Below, in pieces: positions 43,006 through 52,137 of a stretch of DNA of 64,000 nucleotides. The notes below the pieces were generated by a model. The model saw nothing but the letters and a program-made list of their open reading frames with translations. It was not told the origin of the DNA and searched no databases. The position numbers were made by a program, and so were the translations under genes. Each line of letters opens with the position of its first letter. The stretch's first letter is position 1. This DNA comes from Methanolapillus africanus (lineage in GTDB: Archaea; Halobacteriota; Methanosarcinia; Methanosarcinales; Methanosarcinaceae), in the NCBI RefSeq assembly GCF_032714475.1, contig NZ_JAWDKD010000002.1, positions 1 to 64,000 of the forward strand, written 5' to 3'.

Positions 43006-45198
43006 TTACATTTCCAAGAAGTCAGAGGCTCTCGGAAGTTCTTTCTTGAGACCTTTTCTCTCACGGATCTTGGCAACGACTTCCGGCATCAAGCTGGACG
43101 GGACGGTTTCAAAGCCGCCGAATTCGGTGCTCCACATGGCGCGGCCTTCGGTTGCGGACCGGATGTCTCCGGCAAATCCGAAGAGTTCGGACACCGGTGC
43201 GCGGGATTCGATGATGGTCAAGTCGCCTTCGCTCTTCATATCAATGATGATGCCGCGGCGTCCCTGAATTTCTTTTGCGGCGCCGCCCATGTTGTTTTGC
43301 GGCACTTGGATGAAGACTTTCTGGTACGGCTCAAGGAGCGCGTCGTCAGCCATCAACATTGCGGCCTGAATGGCTTGGCGGGAGGCCGGAATAACTTGGG
43401 CCGGACCTCTGTGGATGGCGTCTTCGTGGAGTTTCGCATCAATGAGAGTCACTTTGACTTGGGAAACCGGTTCTCTGGCGAGCGGACCGGCTTTCATGAC
43501 TTCTTCAAATCCGTCCAAGATGAGTTCCATGGTTTCGTTCAAGTACTGGATACCTTTCGTCATGTCGAGGTAGATGTTGTTGCCGTAAATGGCGACGATG
43601 CTTTTCGCTTCGTCTTTGTCAAGGCCGGCAGCCATCAATTTTTCTCTTCTTTCAAGTTCTTCCATTCTCATGGAAATTTCACCGTTTCTGATCAGTTCGA
43701 CGACTTGATCGTTGAGCGGCTCAACATTGATGAAGAAGCGGTTGTGGCGGTTCGGGGATTTTCCTTCGACGTTTGTAACCTTCTTCTTGATGGTTTCACG
43801 GTAAACCACAATCGGCGGGTTGGTAATAATTTCCACGCCTTTGTCACGTTCAATTCTGTGCGCAATAACTTCCAAGTGAAGTTCGCCCATACCGGCCATC
43901 AAGTGTTCGCCGGTTTCTTCGTCCAAAGTCACTTGGAGCGTCGGGTCTTCCTTCGCGACTTGCCGGAGAACTTCAACGAGTTTGGGCAGGTCTTTGGTGT
44001 GTTTCGCTTCGACGGAAACGGTAATGACCGGTTCGCTCACGTGGCGGATGCTTTCAAAAGGCGTCATGCCTTCAAGCGTTGTCACGGTCGAGCCGACGAT
44101 CGCGTCTCTGAGACCGGTGACGGCGGCAATGTTTCCGGCCGGAATGTTTTCCACTTCAAGGCGCTCCGGGCCCATGAAAATACCGACTTGCTGGATTCTG
44201 CTCTTTTTGGCCGTACCGGATGTGTAAACTTCAAGACCGCGGGTGAGCGTACCACTGAAAAGACGGCCGGTTGCGACTTCTCCGGCGTGCGGGTCCATCG
44301 AAATGTCCGTGACCATGAAGGCCAAATCGCCGTTCGGGTCAGCTTTGTTCATGGAGATGCCGATCGGAGAGTTTTTGTCGCCGTGCCAGATCGCTTTCAC
44401 TCTGTTGGCTTGCGCGGTGATCGGGTTCGGTAAGTGGCTGATAACCATGTCGTTTAAGGTTTCGTGAAGCGGGCATTTTTGAGCGAGCGCTTTCATGTCG
44501 CCTTTGGTACAATAGTCGTAAACGTCATTGAAGGTGATGTTTGTCTTTTGCATCATCGGAACGCTGATGGCCCAGTTGTAAAGAGCGGAACCGAATGCGA
44601 CGCTGCCGTTGGCTGCGTCCACGCGCCATCCTTCTTTATATCTTTCAGGGTTCATGTTTTTGATGAGTTTGTTGACGTGGTCGATGAGTTTTCCGAGGCG
44701 GACCTGCATTTCCTGCGGGTTCACTTGGAGTTCATTGATCAAACGGTCCACTTTGTTGATGTAGAGAACCGGGCGAACGTATTCGCGAAGGGCCTGGCGG
44801 AGAACGGTTTCCGTTTGCGGCATGGTTCCTTCGACCGCGTCGACGACGACGACGGCACCGTCGACGGCGCGCATGGCACGCGTCACGTCGCCGCCGAAGT
44901 CAACGTGACCCGGGGTGTCGATTAAGTTGATTAAATATTCTTTGCCGTTGTAGGTGTGCACCATTGAAACGTTGGACGCGTCAATCGTGATACCGCGGGC
45001 TTGTTCTTCTTCGTCGGAGTCCATGAAGAGCTGCTTTCCGGCGAGTTCGGATGAAATCATGCCGGCGCCGCTGAGCAAGTTGTCGGATAAAGTGGTTTTG
45101 CCGTGGTCGATGTGCGCGACAATACCGATGTTCCGAATCATTTCAGGGTTTCCCATGAGCGCCGTCACGCGCTCGACCATTTTCTTTCTTTTTCCCAT
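43006..45198 (-). CDS. fusA: Translation elongation factor 2
   Basis: 730 residues. The GTPase motifs are AHIDHGKTTLSDNLL, DTPGHVDFGGDVTRAMR and NKVDR. Domain IV carries LHEDAIHRGPAQVIPASR, where the His is the diphthamide site modified in archaea and eukaryotes. It translocates the ribosome. It has its own AT-rich upstream region and a hairpin terminator of the S7 gene lies between S7 and EF-2, so it is probably a separate transcription unit. Confidence 0.98.
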   Translation of the reverse strand: MGKRKKMVERVTALMGNPEMIRNIGIVAHIDHGKTTLSDNLLSGAGMISSELAGKQLFMDSDEEEQARGITIDASNVSMVHTYNGKEYLINLIDTPGHVDFGGDVTRAMRAVDGAVVVVDAVEGTMPQTETVLRQALREYVRPVLYINKVDRLINELQVNPQEMQVRLGKLIDHVNKLIKNMNPERYKEGWRVDAANGSVAFGSALYNWAISVPMMQKTNITFNDVYDYCTKGDMKALAQKCPLHETLNDMVISHLPNPITAQANRVKAIWHGDKNSPIGISMNKADPNGDLAFMVTDISMDPHAGEVATGRLFSGTLTRGLEVYTSGTAKKSRIQQVGIFMGPERLEVENIPAGNIAAVTGLRDAIVGSTVTTLEGMTPFESIRHVSEPVITVSVEAKHTKDLPKLVEVLRQVAKEDPTLQVTLDEETGEHLMAGMGELHLEVIAHRIERDKGVEIITNPPIVVYRETIKKKVTNVEGKSPNRHNRFFINVEPLNDQVVELIRNGEISMRMEELERREKLMAAGLDKDEAKSIVAIYGNNIYLDMTKGIQYLNETMELILDGFEEVMKAGPLAREPVSQVKVTLIDAKLHEDAIHRGPAQVIPASRQAIQAAMLMADDALLEPYQKVFIQVPQNNMGGAAKEIQGRRGIIIDMKSEGDLTIIESRAPVSELFGFAGDIRSATEGRAMWSTEFGGFETVPSSLMPEVVAKIRERKGLKKELPRASDFLEM

Positions 45199-45305
45199 AA
45201 TCCTGACCTTAAATGGTTATTTTTTGATAGTTAGATAATATGAAATGAATAATGAATTAATTTTGAAATATGAATTTGAGTCCGCATAAATAAAAAAATG
45301 AACTT

Positions 45306-45332
45306 CCGGAAAACCGGAAATTCATCATTTTG
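45306..45332 (-). terminator. Hairpin terminator after S7
   Basis: GAACTTCCGG and CCGGAAATTC around AAAA; read on the minus strand it is followed by ATTTTTTTATTT. It ends the S12-S7 transcript before the EF-2 gene. Confidence 0.65.
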
Positions 45333-45342
45333 CTGATACGGA

Positions 45343-45906
45343 TTAACGTGCCGCTTTGGCCACTCTTTCTTTGGCGTCTTTTTTGCCGACAGAGAAGGCT
45401 TTTGCGTCACCGTTGGAGGCGGCAATTAATTCAGTCGCCAAGCATTCGGCAACGGAGCGCTTGGATTTGAATGCGGATTGCCGGGTGCCGACCGCGATAT
45501 AGCGAAGGGCCGAGTCCACGCGTCTTTGCGGGGCGGTGTCGACGGCTTTCGGAACGGAGATGCCGCCGTATTTCAAACGGACAACTTCTTCGCGGGGGCC
45601 GGCGTTGGAAATCGCGTCCACCAAAACTTGGACCGGGTTTTTCTTGGTCTTGGCGTGGATGATGTCAAAGGCTTCGTCCACGGCTTTGATGGTGGTTTGT
45701 TTCTTTCCGGTGTTGGTTTCCGTTCTCATCAGGTTGTTGACCAAGCGTTCAACGATTGAGATTTCGGATTTGTTGAATTGCTGGTGAGCGTGGCGTCCGC
45801 CGGAGTGGGGAACGACAACCGCTTTTAAGCAAACATATCTCTGAATGCCGAGGTCCGTCACTTGAACTTCGGACATGTCCCATTTTCCAAACATTTTTGC
45901 GTCCAT
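45343..45906 (-). CDS. rps7: Ribosomal protein S7
   Basis: 187 residues of archaeal S7 (uS7), which organises the 3' domain of 16S rRNA. Conserved parts include VVPHSGGRHAHQQFNKSEIS, NPVQVLVDAISNAGPREEVV, APQRRVDSALRYIAVGTRQSA and the basic C-terminus. It starts four bases after the S12 stop, so the two are coupled. Confidence 0.97.
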   Translation of the reverse strand: MDAKMFGKWDMSEVQVTDLGIQRYVCLKAVVVPHSGGRHAHQQFNKSEISIVERLVNNLMRTETNTGKKQTTIKAVDEAFDIIHAKTKKNPVQVLVDAISNAGPREEVVRLKYGGISVPKAVDTAPQRRVDSALRYIAVGTRQSAFKSKRSVAECLATELIAASNGDAKAFSVGKKDAKERVAKAAR

Positions 45907-45910
45907 TGTC

Positions 45911-46339
45911 TCATCTCCGCGGTTTTTCCATTCTTCCGATAACCATTTGGGTCAGCGGGACGTTGTTGACGGCGATCACTTTGAAACGAACGCCGGGAAT
46001 GTCTCCCATAGCACCACCCATGCGGCCGCCGATTCTTTCAACGGTCACTTCGTCGTGTTCGTCGATGAAGTTAATGGCGCCGTCTCCCGGGCAGAAGGCG
46101 GACACTTGTCTGCCGTTCTTGATCAACTGAATTCTGACACATTTACGGATGGCAGAGTTCGGCTGTTTGGCTTCAACACCGATCTTTTCGAGAACGATGC
46201 CGCGGCCTTGCGGCGCGCCGCCGAGCGGGTCGGCTTTAACGTTCAAACCGAGCATGCGTCTGTTGTATTCGTGGTCTTTCCATCTGGCCTTCAATCTTTG
46301 TTTCTTTAAGATTTGGCCGGCATAATTTCCGTTTGTCAT
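45911..46339 (-). CDS. rps12: Ribosomal protein S12
   Basis: 142 residues (uS12), located at the decoding centre. QPNSAIRKCVRIQLIKNGRQ, CPGDGAINFIDEHDEV and PGVRFKVIAVNNVPL are diagnostic. It lacks nothing visible. The preceding gene, NusA, is 219 bases upstream, an unusually wide gap for this operon. Confidence 0.97.
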   Translation of the reverse strand: MTNGNYAGQILKKQRLKARWKDHEYNRRMLGLNVKADPLGGAPQGRGIVLEKIGVEAKQPNSAIRKCVRIQLIKNGRQVSAFCPGDGAINFIDEHDEVTVERIGGRMGGAMGDIPGVRFKVIAVNNVPLTQMVIGRMEKPRR

Positions 46340-46558
46340 ATATTTAGATCTCCGATTTCTGATTTTGATTGATTAACTTAATAATAATTTGAGAGAATGA
46401 TTGATTTTTGATTTTTCAACATCGAAATACGCATTTTAACTGAATCGTTTTTATTCATGAACTGAATCTAACTGAATCATTTTTATTCATGTCGTCGTTT
46501 GCATCATCATTTATAGTTGAGTCGTTTTCATTTGAGCCGTTTTCACGTGAGTCCGTCT
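46340..46558 (-). promoter_or_regulatory. Gap between NusA and S12 genes with short repeats
   Basis: Contains two copies of AACTGAATCRTTTTTATTCA about 30 bases apart (46438 and 46468), then two GAGYCGTTTTCA motifs and T-runs. It may hold a terminator for NusA and a promoter for S12; nothing is certain. Confidence 0.35.
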
Positions 46559-46987
46559 TCATTTTAAGATGACGTCGTGGATTCCGTGGTGTCTTTGGAC
46601 CAGGAGTTTGACTTTGGAGATGTTTTTTCCGCCTTTTCCGATGGCCAGCCCTTTATCTTTGGCGGCGACTTCAACGACGGCAATTTTTTTGTCGCCGTCT
46701 TCCGTGACGGAAATGCTTTTGATCGAAATGACAGGTCCGAACACGTTTTTGATAAACGTGACCGGGTCGTCGGCATATTCGACGAGTTCGATGGGTTTGT
46801 CAATGGCTTTTTTGGCGCGGTTGATGTTTTCGCCGCCTTTTCCGATGGCAAGTCCCATATCTCCTTGGCGAATGACGTTAATAATCCGGTCGCTTTCGAC
46901 AATGCAGTCCAAGACTTTCGCGTTTGTGATGTCTTCAAAACGGGCGATGTATTGCATTTCTTCGAAAGTGATTTTAATTTCACTCAT
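46559..46987 (-). CDS. nusA: Archaeal NusA-like KH protein
   Basis: 142 residues, the short archaeal form consisting of two KH domains: GLAIGKGGENINRAKKAI and GLAIGKGGKNISKVKLLV. It binds RNA and is thought to act in transcription termination or elongation, without the N-terminal polymerase-binding domain of bacterial NusA. Its position between L30e and S12 is the conserved archaeal order. Confidence 0.93.
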   Translation of the reverse strand: MSEIKITFEEMQYIARFEDITNAKVLDCIVESDRIINVIRQGDMGLAIGKGGENINRAKKAIDKPIELVEYADDPVTFIKNVFGPVISIKSISVTEDGDKKIAVVEVAAKDKGLAIGKGGKNISKVKLLVQRHHGIHDVILK

Positions 46988-47074
46988 GAGATCGATCCTC
47001 TTTTTGATGATTTGACGGTAGTTGATGCGTTAAATATTTGATGCGGATGTTGATTTCAAAGTCAATTTTTCAAT

Positions 47075-47368
47075 TTAGTTGTCAGCCAATGACAAAATGT
47101 CAGATTCGCCGGCGTCCAGGATGGCCATGGCGGCGATGATGAACGGCTTTCCGCAAACCGGACCGAGTTCACGGCCGGTTCCGTCGTAAACATAAACCGG
47201 AACGTTTGATGCTTCGATCTTTGCTTTCGTTTCTTCGGGACAGTTTTTGGCCAAGATGATCATCTTAGCGCTGCCGGACTCGGAAAGTTCGATTGCTTTC
47301 TTAGAGCCCATGACGACTTTTCCCGTCTTAACGGCTTTGATTAATGCTTTATCGATATTGATATCCAT
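47075..47368 (-). CDS. rpl30e: Ribosomal protein L30e
   Basis: 97 residues of the L7Ae/L30e fold: GKVVMGSKKAIELSESGSAK, ILAKNCPEETKAKIEA, VPVYVYDGTGRELGPVCGKP. L30e binds kink-turn RNA. In most euryarchaea this gene follows rpoA2; here nothing coding lies upstream on this strand for 250 bases, and the unit begins with its own TATA box. Confidence 0.96.
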   Translation of the reverse strand: MDINIDKALIKAVKTGKVVMGSKKAIELSESGSAKMIILAKNCPEETKAKIEASNVPVYVYDGTGRELGPVCGKPFIIAAMAILDAGESDILSLADN

Positions 47369-47640
47369 TTTCTATACCTCTAATCTATGGAACTTTATCA
47401 AATTGCGCGATAGACCAGTCTGTCCAAAAAGTCACAGACCAAAGTCATAGACTACAAACCCCACCGGGATTCGCTTCTCCCCGATTTTGCCAATCACGCG
47501 TAACGTTTCGAATCGTCAGAAACAGATAATTCGTCACGCGCCTCTCAAAAACATATTTGAAAGACGGCGCAAAACCGGTTCACAATCTATAAAGAATGGT
47601 GTTACATATTTCTTCTACATATAAACCTTTTGGGACAAAA
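47369..47640 (-). promoter_or_regulatory. L30e operon promoter and structured leader
   Basis: TATA-like GGTTTATATGTAG at about 47619-47631 (minus strand) predicts a leader of about 220 bases. Within it 47497-47540 can fold: CGCGTGAC pairs with GTTACGCG, and inside GTTTC pairs with GAAAC, with a nine-base bulge (GAATTATCT). The leader could be a binding site for L30e itself, as known for eukaryotic L30; I could not confirm a kink-turn. Confidence 0.4.
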
Positions 47641-47701
47641 CCCGTAAAGGCTTGATTATTAATAGACATCTTCATCGTATAAACCGATTGCTGTGTTTGC
47701 G

Positions 47702-47735
47702 GGGGCGCCGTGCGCGCGCGTTATGGGGACACATT
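47702..47735 (-). repeat. GC-rich 3'-end motif, copy 12
   Basis: GGGGCGCCGTGCGCGCGCGT then TATGGGGACACATTTCG. In this orientation the gene it follows should lie on the plus strand to the left, but no such gene is visible. Confidence 0.75.
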
Positions 47736-47775
47736 TCGTTTGGATTAAAAACCGAAGGACACTTTTTGAAGACAT

Positions 47776-48110
47776 CACGCAAGCCATCCCGTCATTTCAT
47801 TTATCAAATTCAGCAAACCAACCCGTTACTTCATTTACCAAGTCAAGCAAACCAACCCGTAAAATCAAACGCGATAGCGTTTGTATTTTACGGATACTGC
47901 TGAGCAGATGCAATCTGGTACAGTTAACTGCAGATGCAAATCGGATCAGGAAAAGACTGTATTGTTGGAACCTGCAGGTGCAAACTGAAATCTAAAAATA
48001 GTCAACTGCAGATGCAACTCAGCACTGTGAATTGGAATGTACCTTACTTACGGAATTCCGCAAAATACAGACGCAACGCGTCTGATTTTGCGGGGTTGTT
48101 TGCTTGAACT
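47776..48110. repeat. Composite intergenic element E6 (both ends present)
   Basis: Three iterated ends (CGCAAGCCATCCCGTC, CAGCAAACCAACCCGTT, TCAAGCAAACCAACCCGT), hairpin 47857-47893, interior with 34-bp and 44-bp type repeats (GCAAATCGGATCAGGAAAAG, CTGAAATCTAAAAATAGTC), then hairpin 48058-48093 and GGTTGTTTGCTTGA. The ends are inverted to each other. Confidence 0.8.
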
Positions 48111-48223
48111 CAAAAATGAAAGTTTACGGAATAGTTTTCCGAAAATTAATTAATGATTCCAAACATTTTATCAAAATCATAAAATGATTCATTAATTTAA
48201 CAGATTATCAAAAGTGAAATGTT

Positions 48224-48763
48224 ATGGATAACAAAAATTTGATCATCGGCGGCTGGGTTCTCTTTCTCGTCGGCATCGTCGGCAGTTTCATTTGGCCGGT
48301 TCTGTTCAGCGCTGCCATTTTGGGAATGATTTGCTGGCTTGTGGCGGCACGTTCGGAAAAAGCAAAACCAAAAGAAGAACGGTTGAACGGAAAGGGCTTT
48401 CTTGACTTGAAACTCATTTACAAAATAATGTTTGTCGCAGCCGTTGCTTTATTCTTGATCTGGGCCGTCAGAGCCATGACCGAGGTCAATCCGATTGACG
48501 CATACAATTCCGCCGGCGGCGACTTTATTCAAAACGCAGCCTACGCGTTTGGCATGATGGCGGCCACCAACATTACTTATTCCCTGTACATGTTTATGTT
48601 CATCTTTTTGGATTTGATTTTTGCCGGCTACATCCGAAAATTGAGTATTGAAACAGAACTGTCGCAAACGGAACAAAGGAGAAAAAAACCGGTCCCGGAT
48701 CAAACAAAAATGAACCGTTCGATTTACGGCAGCCAATTGAAAGAAAATCAGAAGAAAAAATGA
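48224..48763 (+). CDS. Membrane protein of unknown function
   Basis: 179 residues with hydrophobic segments at about 7-25, 26-42, 65-84 and 112-134 and a basic C-terminal tail (about 140-179). No family recognised. No strong ribosome site, but AGTGAAATGTT precedes the ATG. It is followed by the hairpin terminator of the convergent GLUG gene. Confidence 0.6.
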   Translation: MDNKNLIIGGWVLFLVGIVGSFIWPVLFSAAILGMICWLVAARSEKAKPKEERLNGKGFLDLKLIYKIMFVAAVALFLIWAVRAMTEVNPIDAYNSAGGDFIQNAAYAFGMMAATNITYSLYMFMFIFLDLIFAGYIRKLSIETELSQTEQRRKKPVPDQTKMNRSIYGSQLKENQKKK

Positions 48764-48806
48764 GATTAAGATAAAATAAAAACGAGAATTAAAGTAAAAA
48801 ATAATG

Positions 48807-48830
48807 AATTGCCTGAATATGCAGGCAATT
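48807..48830 (-). terminator. Hairpin terminator of GLUG protein 1
   Basis: AATTGCCTG pairs with CAGGCAATT around AATATG; on the minus strand it is followed by CATTATTTTTTA. The paralogous gene ends with nearly the same hairpin at 52791-52815. Confidence 0.7.
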
Positions 48831-48848
48831 GCATTTCCTTTTTTTATA

Positions 48849-51707
48849 TTATGCCGCAGGCATTCCTTTCAAAACGGGGCGGTTGAGCGTCGAATTCCAT
48901 TCCCAGACATCAGTGAAGTCCCAGCCAAGTTGTCCGGAACCGGTCCCGCTGAAGAATGTATCAACCAACTCCGCCGCTGTTTTTGTTCCACCGTCTTTTC
49001 CATTTATATCGGGGGTCCACGTTCCGGGAATTGTATCGATTGCATAGTTGTTTTTATAATAAGGCGTGTTAGAACCGACTTGCGTTCCGATTCGCGAAAC
49101 GTTGGTCAACCCTGTAATCGTTCCATTCAAGATAACCGAATTATTAACACCTGTCACATTGGGAATCATGATTCTTTGAATCGAACCAAACAACCCGACG
49201 TAATCCGAGCCGGTAACGTTTCCGATGGCGTAGCAATTATCAACGGTATAGTTATAGGCAAATGCGCCGATCAAACTGCCGATTTTAGCGTCCCCGTCAA
49301 CATCCCCCATGGCATAACAATCCGATATATGACTTTCACCATAACCGATCAAACCGCCGACCTCTTTATCACCGGTGACGTTTCCGGTGGCATAACATTG
49401 TTCAACATTACCATTCTTTTTAACATTGGCCGTTGACGATTGACCGAGAAGGCCGCCCGTTGAGCTTAAACTTGACCCGACGACGTTTACATCCCCGGTT
49501 GCATATGATTGCCGGACCGACGTACCGAACGTATGGCCAACTAAACCGCCGGTTCTGTTACCGGTATTGGAAACGTCCACATTTCTGGCGGAAATATTAA
49601 GCAATGTACATTCAGCTGTAGGAACCCCACTAATTGAAGTGGACCCCATGAATCCGCCGACGGCGTCTCCATGACCCGAAACAGAAAAGTTCGCGACATA
49701 GCAATTGGAAATGTTCGTGAAAGTACTCATGCCGACAAAACCGCCGACTTCCTTTCCGCCATTAATTTTTTTGCCGGCCGTTTGATCCCAAATAAAATCG
49801 GAATTATTAATGCTCGCGTTGCGATTATCACCGACTAACCCGCCGATATAAGGCGCGTTGTCGGGAGCCAAAACGGCGCAGTTTAAAAGATGTGTGTTGT
49901 TGATTGACCCATCATTATCGTTATAACCGATCAAACCGCCCGAGTAAGAAATGGATGCACCGGACGTATTGACCGTCGCGTTTGTCAAATTAACAACATC
50001 GATAGAATGCGACCCATTACAATAACCAATCATCCCACCGGAATGCCATTTGGTTGCATTGACCGTAACGTTTGTCGAATTAACGGAACTAATTCGAATA
50101 GGCGTGGAATTATGACTGTACCCGATTAAACCGCCGACATACGTGACTGAGCTTGTATTAACCACAATATCGGTAGAATTAATTTGATTGATCTCGGAAC
50201 CGGAATTGTATCCGACCATACCGCCTGAATACTGACCACCCTGTGTGTTAATGGTCACATTTTTGAGATTTACGCAGTTGACCGTCGCATTGTTCCCCCC
50301 GATCAAACCGCCGGAATAACTACTGCTGTTGACAGTCGCATTTGTTAAAGTCACGTTGTTTATTGAACCGGTATTATTGCCAATTAAGCCGCCGGAATAC
50401 TGCCACGTTTCATCAACGATCACATCTGTCAAATTGACATTGTTAATCGCCCCGGCATTATTTCCGATCATTCCACCGAGCAGTTCACAGAAATCTGATT
50501 TAACGGATATGTTTGACATCGTCACATTATCGATTGACCCTGTGTTATCTCCAATCATTCCGCCGGATTTTACAGCGGCCCAGTAGGTGGCATTGACAGC
50601 GACATTTGTTAAGTTAACAGTGTTAACGGAACCTGTATTATTTCCGATCAGTCCGCCCGCATTCGATGCATTAGAGCGGACAGTTGAGTTTGAAATGTTG
50701 ACATTTTCAACGGAACTGCCTGTATTTTGACCGATAAAACCACCGGAATTTCCGGACACATTCATATTGAAATTTTCAAGGTTGACATTTTTGAAGGAAC
50801 CACTGCTTGAAGACCCAAAAAGTCCGGCATAGCTGACGGTGGAGCGATTGATTGAGAAATCAGAGACGCTTTTAGAGCGGCCGTTAAAGTTTCCTTTAAA
50901 CGCGTTCGTCGTCGAATTTCCGACCGGCTGCCATCCTTTTCCATCAGTTTCGGAGCGCTTAAAAGCCGTATATTCCGCATCTGAAACATTGTTCCAAGCC
51001 GTCGGACAAACAATATCCGTTGTCAACTCAAAATATTTCCCGCTGCCGGCGGATTCCGTGTAATATCGAAGCGAATCAAATTGAACAACATGATTCATTT
51101 TATAGGAATCTGTACCAGCCCCGGTTCCGGACTCAAACGGATAATTGACACTTGCGCTCGTGCCGTCAAACGTCACATTATATGTGTACGGATTCAAGGA
51201 AGAAGATATCGGCGGCCGTGCATTTGCCGGAAGGACAAATTTGACAAGATAAGAAGACGACTTGTAAGTGCCGTAATCAACCGGATCAACATCGACCGTG
51301 ATTGGTCCGTTATCTGTTCCGTTCAGTTCCTGATAAGTAACAGTTATGTTATCTTTTGTCGGCGCGTCCGACCCATCCAGAATTGTCATAATCAGACGAA
51401 GTTCTTTACTTGTGTTGTTGTAATCATAAAGCTCCAACCCAATGTGTTCGGGATCGGGCGGTGTTGACGGCGTCGTGTTCGTCCCGTTTCCGCCGGGCGT
51501 TACGTTAATCGGATTGCCGCCGCTTGAAGGAACGACAGAATATCCGGGAGCGTCGCTTGTTGCAGAAGTAACGCTACAGCATGAGCAATATTGAGCGGCA
51601 TTGCCATCAAACGACAAACAAGATGTTGACAGCAAGAGGAGTAAGAGAAGCAGAATAATTAGAATCAAAATATTCCGCCGTTTGAATGTGCTTTTTTTAA
51701 TCGACAA
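48849..51707 (-). CDS. GLUG-repeat surface protein 1
   Basis: 952 residues starting at TTG 51707, after GGTTGATTTTC. The N-terminus is a long hydrophobic segment (RRNILILIILLLLLLLLSTS) then Cys-rich YCSCC, like a membrane anchor or signal peptide. Residues about 60-230 are beta-rich. From about 270 to 900 there are more than 15 GLUG-type repeats (GGLIGNNTGSINNV and variants), predicted to form a right-handed beta-helix. It ends in the shared segment LGWDFTDVWEWNSTLNRPVL. Such proteins are surface adhesins or polysaccharide binders. Compare with the paralogue at 52841. Confidence 0.8.
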   Translation of the reverse strand: MSIKKSTFKRRNILILIILLLLLLLLSTSCLSFDGNAAQYCSCCSVTSATSDAPGYSVVPSSGGNPINVTPGGNGTNTTPSTPPDPEHIGLELYDYNNTSKELRLIMTILDGSDAPTKDNITVTYQELNGTDNGPITVDVDPVDYGTYKSSSYLVKFVLPANARPPISSSLNPYTYNVTFDGTSASVNYPFESGTGAGTDSYKMNHVVQFDSLRYYTESAGSGKYFELTTDIVCPTAWNNVSDAEYTAFKRSETDGKGWQPVGNSTTNAFKGNFNGRSKSVSDFSINRSTVSYAGLFGSSSSGSFKNVNLENFNMNVSGNSGGFIGQNTGSSVENVNISNSTVRSNASNAGGLIGNNTGSVNTVNLTNVAVNATYWAAVKSGGMIGDNTGSIDNVTMSNISVKSDFCELLGGMIGNNAGAINNVNLTDVIVDETWQYSGGLIGNNTGSINNVTLTNATVNSSSYSGGLIGGNNATVNCVNLKNVTINTQGGQYSGGMVGYNSGSEINQINSTDIVVNTSSVTYVGGLIGYSHNSTPIRISSVNSTNVTVNATKWHSGGMIGYCNGSHSIDVVNLTNATVNTSGASISYSGGLIGYNDNDGSINNTHLLNCAVLAPDNAPYIGGLVGDNRNASINNSDFIWDQTAGKKINGGKEVGGFVGMSTFTNISNCYVANFSVSGHGDAVGGFMGSTSISGVPTAECTLLNISARNVDVSNTGNRTGGLVGHTFGTSVRQSYATGDVNVVGSSLSSTGGLLGQSSTANVKKNGNVEQCYATGNVTGDKEVGGLIGYGESHISDCYAMGDVDGDAKIGSLIGAFAYNYTVDNCYAIGNVTGSDYVGLFGSIQRIMIPNVTGVNNSVILNGTITGLTNVSRIGTQVGSNTPYYKNNYAIDTIPGTWTPDINGKDGGTKTAAELVDTFFSGTGSGQLGWDFTDVWEWNSTLNRPVLKGMPAA

Positions 51708-51797
51708 AGAAAATCAACCCAATCATTTTTAAATATATATTATTTAAGAAATATACTGTTTTTTAAATAACCATATAGAATATGGACAATATAGGAA

Positions 51798-51840
51798 TAG
51801 TTTGAAGGATATAAGTACTTAATCATAATATTTCCTATTT
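51798..51840 (-). promoter_or_regulatory. Promoter of GLUG protein 1
   Basis: TTATATCC core (51807-51814) about 100 bases before the start codon. The surrounding 40 bases resemble the region 55101-55145 at the same distance from the paralogue's start, suggesting common regulation. The remainder of 51841-52055 is A-rich without a gene. Confidence 0.5.
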
Positions 51841-52055
51841 TCAAAAAAATAAAATAAATGAAAAAAAATAAAGCGCATGCACTATTTGAAAAAAGAGATA
51901 TATCAAATAAAAAAACCGTTACATTTACGGCCGTCAAATGAAAAAAATCAGAAGAACACCCAAAAATATCGAAAAAAATAAGAAAAGTGAAATGAACAGA
52001 AGGATTAAAAAACCAAAATGTTTGAAGATATTTTCTGAAAAAATCAATAAAAAAA

Positions 52056-52081
52056 GCCCGATGAATTTTCATTCATCGGGC
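52056..52081. terminator. Bidirectional terminator after S27ae
   Basis: GCCCGATGAA pairs with TTCATCGGGC around TTTTCA, with A/T runs on both sides (AAAAAA before, TTTTTT after). It closes the S24e-S27ae unit. Confidence 0.85.
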
Positions 52082-52137
52082 TTTTTTGTTTTAGGAGCAA
52101 ATATATGAAAATATAATTTGCGCATTCATTTTCCGAA

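Noticed and set aside
42988..44433. Plus-strand open frame of 481 codons
   Set aside because: Antisense to EF-2; His/Phe/Asp-rich composition typical of a shadow frame.
47652..47995. Short plus-strand frames of 83 and 100 codons
   Set aside because: They consist of repeat-element sequence and match the same frames seen in other copies of the element.
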